Position numbers and translations under genes: made by a program. A DNA stretch of 64,000 nucleotides from Panax quinquefolius (lineage: Eukaryota > Streptophyta > Magnoliopsida > Apiales > Araliaceae): positions 26,859,130-26,923,129 of the forward strand of contig CM035167.1 of assembly GCA_020205615.1 (NCBI GenBank), read 5' to 3'. Below the pieces are notes generated by a model. It saw only the letters and a list, made by a program, of their open reading frames with translations. It was not told the origin of the DNA and ran no database searches. Positions 45,850 to 57,935 of this stretch are shown here, piece after piece. How positions within the stretch are numbered: the first letter of the stretch is position 1; each line of letters starts with the position of its first letter.

Positions 45850-48457
45850 TGTGAGACCCCAGATTTTATGAATAAAGATTTAATTTTATCGAAATATTTT
45901 TTTAAATATTATGGTGTGGATTTGAGATAATGTTATTGTTGTGGGTAGTATTTATAAATTTTACAAACTACGCAAGTTGTTATATAATATTCGATTGGTT
46001 GGGGAATATTCTTTTTGTAGGAGAATATCCGTACGACGGCACAATCATTGGTGGACCCCACAACAGAATTATTGTCGGATTGAGAAAACGACAAAAATAT
46101 TTTTATGAGAATAACGGTGGAAGTTTTACCGTTAATAATGTTGAACTACTCGGTAGTAAAAGTACAGTAATACGTGTGGTTGCATAGTAGCACACGGTAT
46201 TAATTATTGATGCTTACGTGATAAGTCACTCAGTTTTGTTGGTATTATTAATGTAATAATACAGAAAATCTTTTTATATAAAACAGAATACTTTTATAAA
46301 GTTATTCTATAAATAGAATATATTATATTCTATTATGCATAGTATTGTATAGTGTTTGCATAGTATTTTGCATAGTAAAATCTTTTATATAAAATGAATA
46401 CTTTTATAAAGTTATCTATTTTATTAGACAATAATTAAAATATATTATATTTTATTATGCATAGTGTTTGCATAGTGCTGCGATAGTAAAATCTTTTTAT
46501 ATAAAAATGTAATACTTTTATAAAGTTATCATTTTATTAGATAATAATTAGAATATATTATATTTTATTATGCATAGTGTTTGCATAGTAAAATCTTTTA
46601 TAAAGTTATTCGTTTTATTAGATTTTAAATAGAATATGTTATATTTTATTTAAAAGATTTTGCTTTAAATATAATTTGTCGATTAAAGTAAATCAATCTG
46701 GACCGTTCATGAGTTAGTTACTTATGCGATCCATTTTTCTATAAATAGAAGCTCATTCCTTCATTATTTTTCTTACGAATTCATTTGAAACTCTAGAGAG
46801 ATAAACTATAGAGAGAAAGAAGAAAGTATTCGCTACTTCACTACTTATATATCCAAAGACCCTTCTTCTTAAGGTAGGGAATATTATTTTTGTACTCGTA
46901 AGGGGTGTTATTCTTTTGTATTCATGAAGAGAACTTATGTTATTCCATTCTTTATTATTCTCTTTGGAATAACTTTGTATATGCGGGCTACCATATACTT
47001 GGTGACATTCTTCTATTATTCCATCTTTACTATTCTGTTGGAATATCTTGTCTAAGCATTTTACGTCAGACCTGATTTCGTCTTTTTATTATTCATTGGA
47101 ATATCCCGTACATGCGTTTCTGGTGGGACTGGTTCCGCTTCTTTATTATTATTACGTTGGAATATCACATACATGAGTTTTACTGTGGGACTGATTTCGT
47201 CCTTATTTGTATTCATTGGAATAACTTTATACATGCTAAGTCTTTGCATACATGGTGATTTCTGTTGTTATTCAATTCTTTATTATATTCATTGAAACAT
47301 CTTGTCGGTGTTGAATTACTTTGACTTTGGTTCCGATTATTTAGTATTCTCGTTGGAATAACTTTCATCTATCTGAAGTACCTCATGCATGGTGATTTCT
47401 TTTGTTATTCCATTCTTTATTATACTCAGTTGGTTAAAGTTTGACTTCTATACTCCATGAAATTAGTGGAATATCCTTGATAATTGCGCTTCATCCAGTA
47501 TCTTTTCATGGAAATATTCTTCTGAGCATTCTTGAATTTTACTCTACAAAGCAGTATCATGGTGATAATTTGGACGTTATTGGTTCTTGGACAAATTAAT
47601 TCTTAAACTTGTTTTATTGAATTCTTATATCATTGTCATCATCCTCATATTTATATTTTTTGAAAGTCATCTATGGCCTGTAGTGCATAGATAGACTTGG
47701 TATGATTATGACCAGAGATTATTCGGTATAATCATGACCGTAATGTTACAAATGATGTGGTAAAAGTCCTCATTGGCCCATAGTGCATTGATGGACAGTT
47801 GTTGGCATAATCATAACCATTAATGAATACACAAATATTCTTGGCCCGTATTGCATGGATAATTGTGGTCGTGATACTAAAGAATATCCTTGGCCATAGT
47901 TCAGGGGTGATTCGATGATGTGGATTATTTATTAAGCTGAGTCCCAGCGATAAAAGTGATGAAAAACCTTTTAAATCATAGAAGATAGTAGATTTTATTC
48001 TCTACTTGACTCTTCTAATGGATTGCTTGTTTCCGCTACAGTTAAACTTGATGTTTATTATATTGTATCAGTTTAACACTGTTTAAGGCTAATGATAATT
48101 TATTCTGCATTATCTTAGTCATAATATTTCTTACTGGGCTAGTTGAGCTCACCCTTTCTTTCACTGTTCTCTTCAGGAAATGAGAACGTAGCTGGGACTA
48201 GTCGGGGAACAGAGTGATGATCCTAGATGTTGCATTAGTAGTCCTCACTATTCTGTAAAATAGTGTGATAATAATTGTAATGAGGACTCCTTTTGAGTTT
48301 GTATACTCTCTAGTAGACAATATTTGTATTCAAACTCACAGTTTATGTTTTGTCGTATTGTACACGACAGTTGTATTATTAAGTTGTATTTAAATTTTGT
48401 ACCATGTATCTGGCGACTCAAGATGGGTGATGTATACCTAATTTTGGGGGCATCACA
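45850..48457 (+). mobile_element. Element A 5' LTR
   Basis: 2608 bp, TG...CA ends, TATAAATA at 46740-46747. It contains the reverse complement of the B and D LTR phrases, such as GGTGATGTATACCTAATTTT near its end. Confidence 0.95.
46740..46747 (+). promoter_or_regulatory. TATA box of the element A 5' LTR promoter
   Basis: TATAAATA in the context TTCTATAAATAGAAGCTCATTCC. The 3' LTR has it at 54085-54092. It is the expected start of genomic RNA transcription toward higher coordinates. Confidence 0.7.
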
Positions 48458-48459
48458 GA

Positions 48460-48471
48460 TGGTATCAAAGC
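48460..48471 (+). promoter_or_regulatory. Primer binding site of element A (initiator tRNA-Met)
   Basis: TGGTATCAAAGC, two bases after the LTR end at 48457, with one mismatch to the standard site. Confidence 0.88.
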
Positions 48472-48644
48472 TTAGGGATATGATCCCTGACTAAGATGTG
48501 AGACTAGAACTAGGAGGGGAGTGACGGTGAATTCCTTCTCTAGTATGACCTACCTAAGTTTATTTGGTATTTAATTGGTCGGTCAAAGTATAGGGATAAT
48601 ATGTTATATGTTAATTAACCTTTGTTTTGTGGCAGTATCTAAAA

Positions 48645-49810
48645 ATGACATCCGAGGATGTTGAAAATAGCAATGGAGCACAAGAGACCGTTGAGTCTCC
48701 ATATATCAATAATCAGGAGAATGTGCATCAGGAAGGCGATAATCCTCATGCAAACGCGACAATCCTCATGCAAACAACAACACTGACTAAATGATGAATG
48801 ATGGATTGTTCAGAGGCTTTATGCAATTCATGCAACATCAGGCGAGAGCAGCTCCTGTCCAAAATATAGGTGGAAACACTAGAAACTCTCGGATGGTCAC
48901 TGCTAAACAGTTCAAGGAGCTGGGACCACCGGAGTTTATTGGAGAGCCAAAACCACTTAAGGCAGAAGCATGGATAAAGCAGATCACCAAGATATTTGAT
49001 GTCTTGGGATGCTCCGAGGAGCAAAAGGTCCCCTTCGCCACCTTCATGTTGCGTGAAGAGGCAGATTACTGGTGGGAATCTGTAAAACGTACCTAGCCTG
49101 ACGCACTCAAGATGTCTTGCGAAAAGTTCCAAGAGCTATTCAACGACAAGTACTTTCCCGAGAGTATTTGTCACATGAAAGAGGTGGAGTTTATCAAGTT
49201 GGAACAAAACAATATGACCGTGTCGCAATACGAGGCTAAATTTGCGGAGTTATCCCGGTTTACATCCCATTTGGTCGATAATGAGGAGCGAGTGACGCGA
49301 ATATTTTTAAGAGGTTTAAAACCAGAGATACGTTACTATCTTATTTCTCATAAATTGTGTTTGTACTCAGATGTTGTAAATAGGGCTCAGTTATTGCAGC
49401 GCGGTAAAGAGTCAACGCAACCAAGAGAAAGCGGTGGCATGAGATGAAAATACCGGTGGTATCCATCAAGCGAAGCGGTGACAACAAACGTGGAGGAATC
49501 AACATGCCAGAAATGGTAACCACTTCGGTGGTAATCATGGCCAAGACAGTAAAAATGAACATTTCAAGAAAAGGAGATTCAACAATGATGAAAAGACGTC
49601 TGCACCAGCAACTGTGGTTAAGGAAGGAGAATGACCACCTATCATATGCTTCAAATGCGGAGGGGAGGGACATATCAGTCCAAACTGCGCGATGCCATCC
49701 AAAGCGTGTTATAATTTTGGAAGAGAAGGTCACCTAGCCCGATTTTGTCGTTCACCGAAGACAAGTTCAGCTAGGATGGAGGCACCAAAGGCCGTCCCAT
49801 AAAAGTCTAA
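48645..49810 (+). pseudogene. Element A Gag with zinc knuckles
   Basis: ATG at 48645 (MTSEDVENSNGAQETVES). A short duplication at about 48740-48780 shifts the frame. Frame 48791-49096 has [17 protein letters not shown] and LREEADYWWESVKR and stops at TAG 49094, where the context suggests a former CAG. It continues in the same family order at 49112-49447 (FQELFNDKYFPESICHMKE, FAELSRFTSHLVDNE). Two zinc knuckles follow: 49647-49688 with CFKCGGEGHISPNC, complete, and 49707-49748, where the second Cys is Phe. Gag would assemble the particle and package RNA. Confidence 0.88.
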
Positions 49811-49814
49811 GCCA

Positions 49815-50384
49815 GTGGTGCAAGGGAGAGCATTTGTCGTGACCTCCCAGAAAGCAAGGAAACCGAATGAGGTCATCACGGGTAAGCTTATCATAAACTC
49901 TAGCGAAGTCTATACCTTATTTGATACCGGTTCTACCAATTCTTTTATTTCTCCTACTTGCGCTCAACGATTAAATTTGACTCCGGAGAAATTAGACTTT
50001 GACTTATCTGTAGAAACTCCGTTGGGAGAAACCTTCATTAGATCCACTGTTTATAAGTCTTGTTTGGTTCAAATCGGTACCCTTACATTACCTGTCGATC
50101 TTATTTCATTGAAAATACTTGCATTTGATGTGATTCTAGGGATTGATTGGTTAACCACTCATCATGAAAAAATTGATTGTTTTCGTAAGGTTGTTAACTT
50201 TCATATTCCTAACCAACCTATTATGCGAATTCAAGCAACCAAACTATTAAAATCAATCACTGTCATCTCAAGCCATAAAGCTATTCGTTTATTGAAAAAA
50301 AGATGTCAAGCTTTCTTAGCTCATGTCATGGATCTAAACAAAAATACGTCAGTTTTGAATAATATTTCTATTGTTAATGAATTT
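49815..50384 (+). pseudogene. Element A aspartic protease
   Basis: First part of a 248-codon open frame starting at 49815. The active site LFDTGSTNSFIS is at residues about 36-47, with the Asp-Thr-Gly triad intact. VILGIDWLTTHHEKIDC near residue 110 is the conserved C-terminal protease motif. This domain has no internal break; the enclosing polyprotein frame is interrupted before and after it. Confidence 0.9.
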
Positions 50385-51300
50385 CCTGACGTATTCCCTA
50401 AAGAACTTCCTGGCCTACCCCCAGAGCGTGAAATTGAATTTTGTATCGACCTTGAACCCGGTATAAAACCCATTTCCAAAGCCCCATATCGAATGGCTCC
50501 TATTGAACTTCAGGAGTTAAAGACTCAACTGCAGGAATTGTTAGACATTGGCTTTATTTAATCCCTAGTACTTCTCCTTGGGGTGCTCATGTTCTATTCG
50601 TGAAGAAGAAAGATGGGAGTATGCGACTTTGTATTGATTATCGGGGAGTTGAATCATGTCACCATCAAAAAATAGGTACCCATTGCCACGTATTGATGAC
50701 CTATTTGACCGGGTTGCAAGGAGACAAATTCTTTTCAAAGATTGATCTTCGTTAGGATATCACCAATTGAAGATTAGAACCGATGACATTTCAAAGACGA
50801 CGGCCGGAACTCGATGCACGGAATTATGAATTCCTAGTCATGTCCTTTGGATTGACTAATGCTCATGCTGCCTTCATGGATATGATGAACCGAGTATTCA
50901 AGGAATATTTGGATCACTTTGTGGTCATTTTTATTGATGACATCCTCATATATTCCAAAACCTGTGAAGATCAGGAGCAACACTTGAGGCTGATACTCCA
51001 AAAGCTTCGTGAATACAAGCTTTATGCCATGTTGAAGAAATACGAGTTCTGGCTTGAGGAAGTAGCATTCCTTGGGCACGTGGTATCAAGTCATGGAATA
51101 TCTGTTGACCCAACAAAGATTGAAGCTATTCAAAGCTGGGAACAACCTAAATCAGTGACTAAAGTACGTAGCTTTCTCGGCTTAGCTGGTTATTATCGGA
51201 GATTCGTAGAAGGGTTTTCTCGAATCGCTACTCCACTAACTCACCGGAAAAGATTAAAAGATACAAAGTTGGATTGAGCGAGGAATGTGAGAAGAGTTTT
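50385..51300 (+). pseudogene. Element A reverse transcriptase
   Basis: Begins with FPDVFPKELPGLPPEREIEF and LEPGIKPISKAPYRMAP in the protease frame, which stops at TAA near 50559. RT continues in other phases. 50783-51277 has [20 protein letters not shown], the active site [29 protein letters not shown] and [20 protein letters not shown]. Frameshifts near 50560-50800 disrupt the fingers region. Same family as B and D. Confidence 0.92.
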
Positions 51301-51735
51301 CAAGAACTCAAGAGGAGACTCATTTCAAAGACTGCTCGACAATACCATCGGTTCTCGAGGATTTGTCATCTACGGTGATGATGCTCGAGCAAAGGATTAG
51401 GATGTGTTCTCATGCAACGTGGGAAAGTCATAGCCTATGCCTCACGACAACTCAAAGAATATGAGAGGAATTATCCTACTCATGATCTAGAGTTAGCAGC
51501 TGTTGTCTTCGCACTAAAGATTTGGAGGCATTACTTGTATGGGGAGAAAGTGGAGATCTTTACGGATCATAAAACCTCAAATATTTCTTCACTCAAAAGG
51601 AACTCAACATGCGACAACGACGTTGGTTTGAACTGTTGAAAGATTATGATCATACCATCCAATACCATCCTGGAAAAGTGAACGTGGTAGCAGACGCATT
51701 GAGTAGAAGATCATATGCAAGTGCGAATGCGATAT
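51301..51735 (+). pseudogene. Element A RNase H
   Basis: 51412-51639 reads [23 protein letters not shown] and [10 protein letters not shown] before shifting phase. 51609-51932 continues with [29 protein letters not shown], which contains the C-terminal His and Asp motif in intact form. The first catalytic Asp region near 51360-51400 is frame-broken. Confidence 0.88.
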
Positions 51736-53306
51736 TGTCAACGCAAAGGCCCATTTTATGTGACTTGCAAAGGATGGAGATAGAGTTAAAGACTCCAGGG
51801 ACCCATGTGATGATTGTGAATATACGAGTAGAACCGACTTTTATTGATAAAGTTAAAGCTGCTCAAGCTACAGACCTGGAGCTGATAGGTATGAGGAAAA
51901 AAGTGCAAGAAGGTGTTATGCCGGAAGCATGAATCGATGAAGAAGGAATACTTTGAGTCAACTCCAGACTTTGTGTTCCTAACGACCCTGATTTAAAGTA
52001 TAAAATCATGATGGAGGCGCATAACACACCATTTTCAATCCATCCTGGGAGTACCAAAATGTATCATGATATTCGTCATACATTTTGGTGGAGCAATATG
52101 AAGAGAGAGATAGCGCTATTTATCTCAAGGTGTCTAACGTGTCAAAAAGTCAAGGCGGAGCATCAAGTACCAAAAGGTCCATTGCAACCACTTGAAATTC
52201 CAGAATGGAAGTGGGAGCACATTACCATGGATTTCGTTACTGGTCTTCCCAAAGTTTCTCAAGGCATAGATGCGATTTGGGTCATTATTGATAGATTGAC
52301 CAAGTCTGCTCAATTCTTACCGCTGCGAGAAACTTATACACTTGAATGTCTTTCTCGTATGTACATAAATGAGGTTGTAAGATTGCATGGTATGCTAGTA
52401 TCCATAGTTTCTGATCGAGACCCAAGATTCACTTCAAGATTTTGGGTTAGTTTGCAAAAAGCTATGGGCACAGATTTATGATTTAGCTCGGCATATCATC
52501 CTCAGACGGACGGACAATCAGAGAGGACTATTCAAACTCTGGAAGATTTATTAAGACTCTGTGTCCTTGACTTCAAGGAAAGTTGGGACAAGTTCTTACC
52601 ATTGGTGGAGTTTTTCTACAACAACAGTTATCAAGCAAGCATTGGCATGGCTCCATTCGAGGCATTGTATGGAAGAAAGTGTCGTTCTCCAGTATGTTGG
52701 GATGAGGTGGGTGAAGCAACGTTGTTGGGACCGGAGTTGGTACGTATAACTACGGAAAAGATTCAAATGATCCGACAACGTATAAAAACCTCATAAGATC
52801 GACAAAAGAGTTATGCTGATCTTCATCGAAAGGACATGGAATTCGATATAGGAGATCATGTGTTGTTACGTGTTGCTCCATGGAAAGAAGTTACGAGATT
52901 TGGAAAGAGAGGAAAGCTCAATCCTTGATTCATCGGCCCATTTTTAATCCTTGATCGAGTAGGAACTGTGGCCTATAGACTCGCTTTACCGCCAAGTATG
53001 TCTCGTGTTCATAATGTTTTTCACATATCCATGTTACGCAAATATGTGGAAGACCCGAACCACATTATTGAGTTAGAAACAGGACAAAATAGCGGAAGAT
53101 TTGGCGTATGAAAAGGTTCTGTTCAAATCTTGGATAAGAAGGAACATATTCTACGCTCCAAGGTTATACCTCAAGTCAAAGTTTTGTGGAGAAACCACGA
53201 TGTTGAGGAAATGACTTGGGAGTTAGAATCTGAAATGAAATCAAGGTATCCTCACCTCTTCGGCATACCAGGTACGTACGTAAATTTCGAGGGTGAAATT
53301 TCATAA
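51736..53306 (+). pseudogene. Element A integrase with chromodomain-like tail
   Basis: The zinc-binding domain has HPGSTKMYHDIRHTFWW and SRCLTCQKVKAEH (52045-52165). The catalytic core has ITMDFVTGLPK (first Asp), VSDRDPRFTSRFW (second Asp) and QSERTIQTLEDLL (Glu). It is interrupted by in-frame stops at 52479 (TGA), 52794 (TAA) and 52926 (TGA), all explained by single C-to-T changes from CGA or CAA. After a further frameshift near 53080 the tail reads ILDKKEHILRSKVIPQVKVL and VEEMTWELESEMKSRYPHL, and ends with TAA at 53304-53306, overlapping the polypurine tract. Confidence 0.9.
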
Positions 53307-53317
53307 GGAGGGGAGAT
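53305..53317 (+). promoter_or_regulatory. Polypurine tract of element A
   Basis: AAGGAGGGGAGAT immediately before the 3' LTR. It primes plus-strand DNA synthesis. Confidence 0.85.
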
Positions 53318-55810
53318 TGTGAGACCCCGGATTTTATGAATAAAGATTTAATTTTCTGGAAATATTTTTTTAATATTATGGTGTGGATTTGAGATAATGT
53401 TATAGTTATGGGTAGTATTTATAAATTTTGCAAAGTACGCAAGTTGTTATATAATATTCGATTGGTCGGGGAATATTCTTTTTGTCGGGGAATATCCGAT
53501 GACGACACAATCATTAGTGGACCCTAATAATGTAATTATTATTTCGGATTGAGAAAAACGAAAAAATATTTTTATGAGAATAACGGCGGAAGTTTTACTG
53601 ATTAATAATGTTGTACTACTCGGTAGTAGTAAAAGTACAAGAATACGTGTGGTTGCATAGTAGTAGCACCAGATTAATTATTGATGCTTACATGATAAGT
53701 CACTCTCGGTTTTGTTGGTATTATTAATGTAATAATACGAGAAAATCTTTTTATATAAAGCGTAATACTTTTATAAAGTTATTCTATAAATAGAATATAT
53801 TATATTCTATTATGCATAGTGTTGCATAGTAAAATCTTTTTATATAAAGCAGAATACTTTTATAATGTTATCTATTTTATTAGACAATAATTAGAATATA
53901 TTATATTTTATTATGCATAGTGTTTGCATAGTTAAATCTTTTATAAAGTTATTCGTTTTATTAGATTATAAATAGAATATATTATATTTTATTTAAAAGA
54001 TTTTGCTTTAAATATGGATTTGTCGATTAAAAAAATAAATCAACTGGACTGTTTATGAGTTAGTTACTATGCAGTCCATTTTTCTATAAATAGAAGCTCA
54101 TTCCTTCATTATTTTCTTAAGAATTCATTGAAACTCTAGAGAGATAAACTATAGAGAGAAAGAAGAAAGTATTCTGCTATTTCACTACTTATATATCCAA
54201 AGACTTTCTTCTTCTTAAGGTAGGGAATATTATTTGTTGTACTCGTAAGGGTGTTATTCTTTTGTATTCATGAAGAGAACTTATGTTATTCCATTCTTTA
54301 TTATTACGTTAGAATAACTTTGTATATGCTGGCTACTCTATACTTGGTGACATTCTTCTATTATTCCGCCTTTTACTATTATTACATTGGAATATCTTGT
54401 TCAATGCTTTTTTTTGGGACCGATTAAAATCTTTATTATTCTCGTTAGAATATCACTGTCTGCATGCATTTTTACGGACTTGGTTAAAATCTTTATTATT
54501 TACATTGGAATATCACATGCATGCGTTTCTGTGGGACCGATTAAAATCCTTATTAGTATTCTCGTTGGAATAACTCGCGTACTGCCAAATACCGCATGCA
54601 TGGTGATTTCGTTGTTATTCCATTCTTTATTATTCTCATTGGAATATCCCGCTTGGTTCAATTTCTTTGACTGGTTCCGTTATTTAGTATTCATTGGAAT
54701 AACTTTGTCTCATCAAATCCGCATGCGTGGTGATTTCTTTTGTTATTCCATTCTTTATTATACTTAGTTGGTTAAAGTTTGACTTCTATACTCCATGAAA
54801 TTAGTGGAATATCCTTGATAATTGCGCTTTATCCAAAGTAACTTTTCATAGAAATATTCTTCTGAGCATTCTTGAATTTTACTCTACAAAGCGAAGATCA
54901 TGTTGACAATTTGGGACGTTATTGGTTCTTGGACAAATTAATTCTTGAACTTGTTTTATTCAATTCTTATATCATTGTCATCATCCACATATTTATATTT
55001 TTTGAAAGTCATCTCGTGTATTCTGTAGTGCATAGATGGACTTGGTATGATTATGACCGAGGATTATTGATTGTAATCATGACCGTAATGTTACAAATGA
55101 TGTGGTAAAAGTCCTCTCATTGGCCCGTAGTGCATTGATGGGATGATTGTTGGCATAATCATGACCATTAATGAATACACAAATATTCTTGGCTCAGAGT
55201 GCATGGATAATTGTGGTCGTGATACTAAAGAATATCCTTGGCCGTAAGCGTAGGGGTGATTCGATGATGTGGATTATTTATTGTCGAGTCCCAATGATAA
55301 AAGTGATGAAAAACTTTTTAAATCATAGAAGATAGTAGATTTTATTCTCTACTTGACTCTTCTAATGGATTGCTTGTTTCTCGCTACTGATTAAACTTGA
55401 TGTTTATTATATTATATCGGTTTTAACATTGTTTTAAGGCTAATGATAATTTATTCTCGCATTATCTTAGTCATAATATTTCTTCTTGGGCTAGTTGAGC
55501 TCACCCTTTCTTTCACCGTTCTCTTGAGGAAATGAGAACGAATGGGACTAGTCGAGAGAGAGTGATGATCCTAGATGTTGCATTAGTAGTCCTCACTATT
55601 ACGTGAAATAGTGTGATAATAATTGTAATGAGGACTCCTTTTGAGTTTGTATACTCTCTAGTAGACAATATTTGTATTCAAACTCACAGTTTATGTTTTG
55701 TCGTATTGCATACACGACGGTTGTATTATTAAGTTGTATTTGAATTACATACATCATGTATTCGGGCGACTCAAGATGAGTGATGTATACCTAATTTTGG
55801 GGGCATCACA
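53318..55810 (+). mobile_element. Element A 3' LTR
   Basis: 2493 bp, TG...CA ends, followed by the TGAAC duplication. TATAAATA at 54085-54092. It is shorter than the 5' LTR by about 115 bp, with numerous small differences. Confidence 0.95.
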
Positions 55811-55815
55811 TGAAC

Positions 55816-56460
55816 TGTTATTGTTAAGTCTGTGCTAATGATTCTAGCCAGACAGGATATATATGGAAAAAAGGTAGAAGAATGAAAGTAGTTCAAAGAA
55901 TATGTGACGAATGTTTTAAAATGATAGGAATCGGGATTATTCCTATTGTTTAAGCTGCTTCATAACCTTTGTTCGGTTATTGAAGTCTTAAAAGAATGTT
56001 TAAATTCTTGAAGTTGTTTGTTCAACTGTTATAACTTGCTGGGCAATTGAATGCTCACACTTGCTTTAAATAAAAATATTTTCAGTGAACGATGTTAGAA
56101 AGAACTTAAGGATCCCGTAAAGATCAAGATGATCGGTATCCAGACGACGTGCCATTCAGTATGTGAATGTGCGTGAAGATCAAGCCAAGACTTGTAATGT
56201 AGTATAGTTTAATTGAACTATAGATTAGTTTAATAAACTGATATATATCCTTGGTGGCGGATAAAAGTCACTCTTATAAGATGTAAAGAATAATGTAATT
56301 ATCATTATTTGTAATGAAAGAGATTATAAGGTCTTAGAACCTGGGATTTGAGAATGTATGCTGTTATATTTAGTTATATAATGATGTATGTTTGGAAGGA
56401 GATGGAATCGTGACGTACGAAATCCGGGTGCGAAGATAGACCGGATTTTGGGGCATTACA
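55816..56460 (+). mobile_element. Element G: LTR end (split by element A)
   Basis: It continues from 45765-45849 across element A (TACATGAAC joined to TGTTATTGTT). It ends CCGGATTTTGGGGCATTACA at 56460, three bases before a tRNA-Met primer site, so this is the 3' portion of a 5' LTR in plus orientation. AACTTGCTGGGCAATTGAATGC near 56033 resembles LTR H. The beginning of the LTR is lost or replaced by CACTA-type sequence left of 45765. Confidence 0.75.
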
Positions 56461-56463
56461 GAG

Positions 56464-56475
56464 TGGTATCAGAGC
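56464..56475 (+). promoter_or_regulatory. Primer binding site of element G (initiator tRNA-Met)
   Basis: TGGTATCAGAGC, a perfect match to the standard plant initiator tRNA-Met site, three bases after the LTR end. Confidence 0.9.
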
Positions 56476-57464
56476 TAATAGGTTATAAATCTTAGGTACG
56501 AGTACCTAAGACTATAATCGTAGAGAGAAATGTAAGAAAGTCGTTGAGTTAAACGATTAAGGAAGAAGATCACCACGTGATCATAGGGAATCGTAATAAC
56601 AGTTGTTTTGTTAAACGATGGATGATTTATAGCTAATGCTATAGATGAATGGTACTACGAAGTAGTACATGAAGAAGAACTCGGATTGAGTTATAAAGGT
56701 TAGCATAAGAATTAAAGAAAATTCGTATTAAGTAAAGAGAAAGTAAGAAGTTTTAAGATTTCAATTGAGGACTCATATCAGCAGCTGAGTTGTATGATTC
56801 CTTGTATGGGCAGGGAATTTGTACTTAGTTTTAGAACCACTTAGCTTCTTATTCGATATAGTTGTTAAGTTGAACAATTCTTTATATGGGCGGGGAATTG
56901 TCCTTGGTGTAACAACTGCTTAGCTTCCTATATTGATTAGTAGCTGAGTTGACCAATTCTTTGTATGTGCAGGGAATTGTGTTTGGTTCGGTAATCACTT
57001 AGCTTCTGGTAGTGATAATCATTGGAATAGTAGGTCGCTCTATCAATATGTATATGGTGAGAAGGTGAATATTTTCTCATGTATATGTGTGATAGGTAGA
57101 GAATGTTAGGATAGGTGCGAGTTCTTGAAATTCATACTTATGAAAAGTTTGTGACTCATAGTTATATGTTATGTTTCTGAGCCCTAAGCATATGGATAGT
57201 CCTTGATTTGCTCTTGGATTACATATTGCGAAGATAAGTTCTTAAACACATATGGTTGTGGAAAGTTCATAAACACATAAAGGGTGGTAAGTTGATGGAC
57301 TGTACTAGGGTATAGGGATGGTTAGACTGAAAATGAGTTATTTTCAGTAGACTTAGCATTGTAGGTGCTAAAGAAGATTAAGTATTGTCACAAGTAAGAC
57401 AATAAAAAAAGATGGAGAAATATGATATTCCAAGTCATCTAGCTATGCTAAATTTTGAAGTTTA
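56476..57464. other. Element G leader and unassigned sequence
   Basis: No gag or pol similarity is recognisable. It contains the 80-bp repeat at 56783-57020. The element's internal region appears to be deleted soon after the leader. Confidence 0.5.
56783..57020. repeat. 80-bp tandem repeat, three copies
   Basis: Copies start near 56783, 56863 and 56942. The shared core is AGCTGAGTTG, then ATTCYTTGTATGGGCAGGGAA, and then CACTTAGCTTC. Identity is moderate. Confidence 0.8.
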
Positions 57465-57699
57465 TTGAAATCGTGCTTATATGTGCTTTTTAAAAAAGAA
57501 AGACTTGGTTCAACTTTTGGAACCAACAAAACCCAAACTTTGAATGAGTCAGTACATCCATTTGAATCTACACCAACTAGGGACTCTTTTCATTGGCCTA
57601 AAGTAAAATCAACCTTTAAAACCAAGTTGAAAAAGTCGTTTTCCAAAAATCTCATGACAATCATACCAAAATTTTGGATTAGGATCCCCTCCATTACAT

Positions 57700-57865
57700 C
57701 TATTCTCTAATTTCCCTGAAATATACATTTAGCGATACAAATATTATTTTTAGCAACACTTTCAGCATCACAATTGTATGCGACGAATTTTATTTTATCG
57801 CTAATTGTTTTCGACGAATTTATTTAGTCGCTAAATGTAATATCTGTGTCGTTGACTGTGTAGTG
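57700..57865. mobile_element. CACTA-like terminus (right end, remnant)
   Basis: It ends GACTGTGTAGTG at 57865, the inverse of CACTACACAGTC. The preceding 150 bases carry repeated CGACGAATTTTATTT and TCGCTAA motifs (57719, 57780, 57806, 57828), like a subterminal repeat zone. No opposite end was identified. Confidence 0.4.
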
Positions 57866-57935
57866 GAGGGTGGAGGGTGGAGGGTGGAGGAGAAGGGAGA
57901 AGGGAGAAGGGAGAAGGGAGGGGGGGGGGGGGAGG
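57864..57935. repeat. Polypurine minisatellite and G run
   Basis: Three to four GGAGGGT units, four GAAGGGA units, then about 14 consecutive G. All purine on the plus strand, so a candidate quadruplex or triplex former. Confidence 0.9.

Larger units (their letters stand above)
45850..55810 (+). mobile_element. Element A: complete Ty3/Gypsy Tekay/Del retrotransposon
   Basis: 9961 bp, with LTRs 45850-48457 and 53318-55810, both starting TGTGAGACCCC and ending GGGGGCATCACA. The flanking target duplications are TGAAC at 45845-45849 and TGAAC at 55811-55815. It has a tRNA-Met primer site, a polypurine tract and a full gene order of gag, protease, RT, RNase H and integrase with chromodomain-like tail. 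It belongs to the same family as B and D but lies in the opposite orientation and is the best preserved copy. Its target was the LTR of element G. Confidence 0.95.

Noticed and set aside
48838..49132. Minus-strand frames opposite gag of A (48746-49132 and 48838-49047)
   Set aside because: Shadow of the gag coding sequence; similar shadows occur opposite gag of B at 29034-29616.
57465..57710. 81-codon plus-strand frame rich in Lys and Ser
   Set aside because: No recognisable domain and AT-rich composition like its flanks; not supported as a gene.
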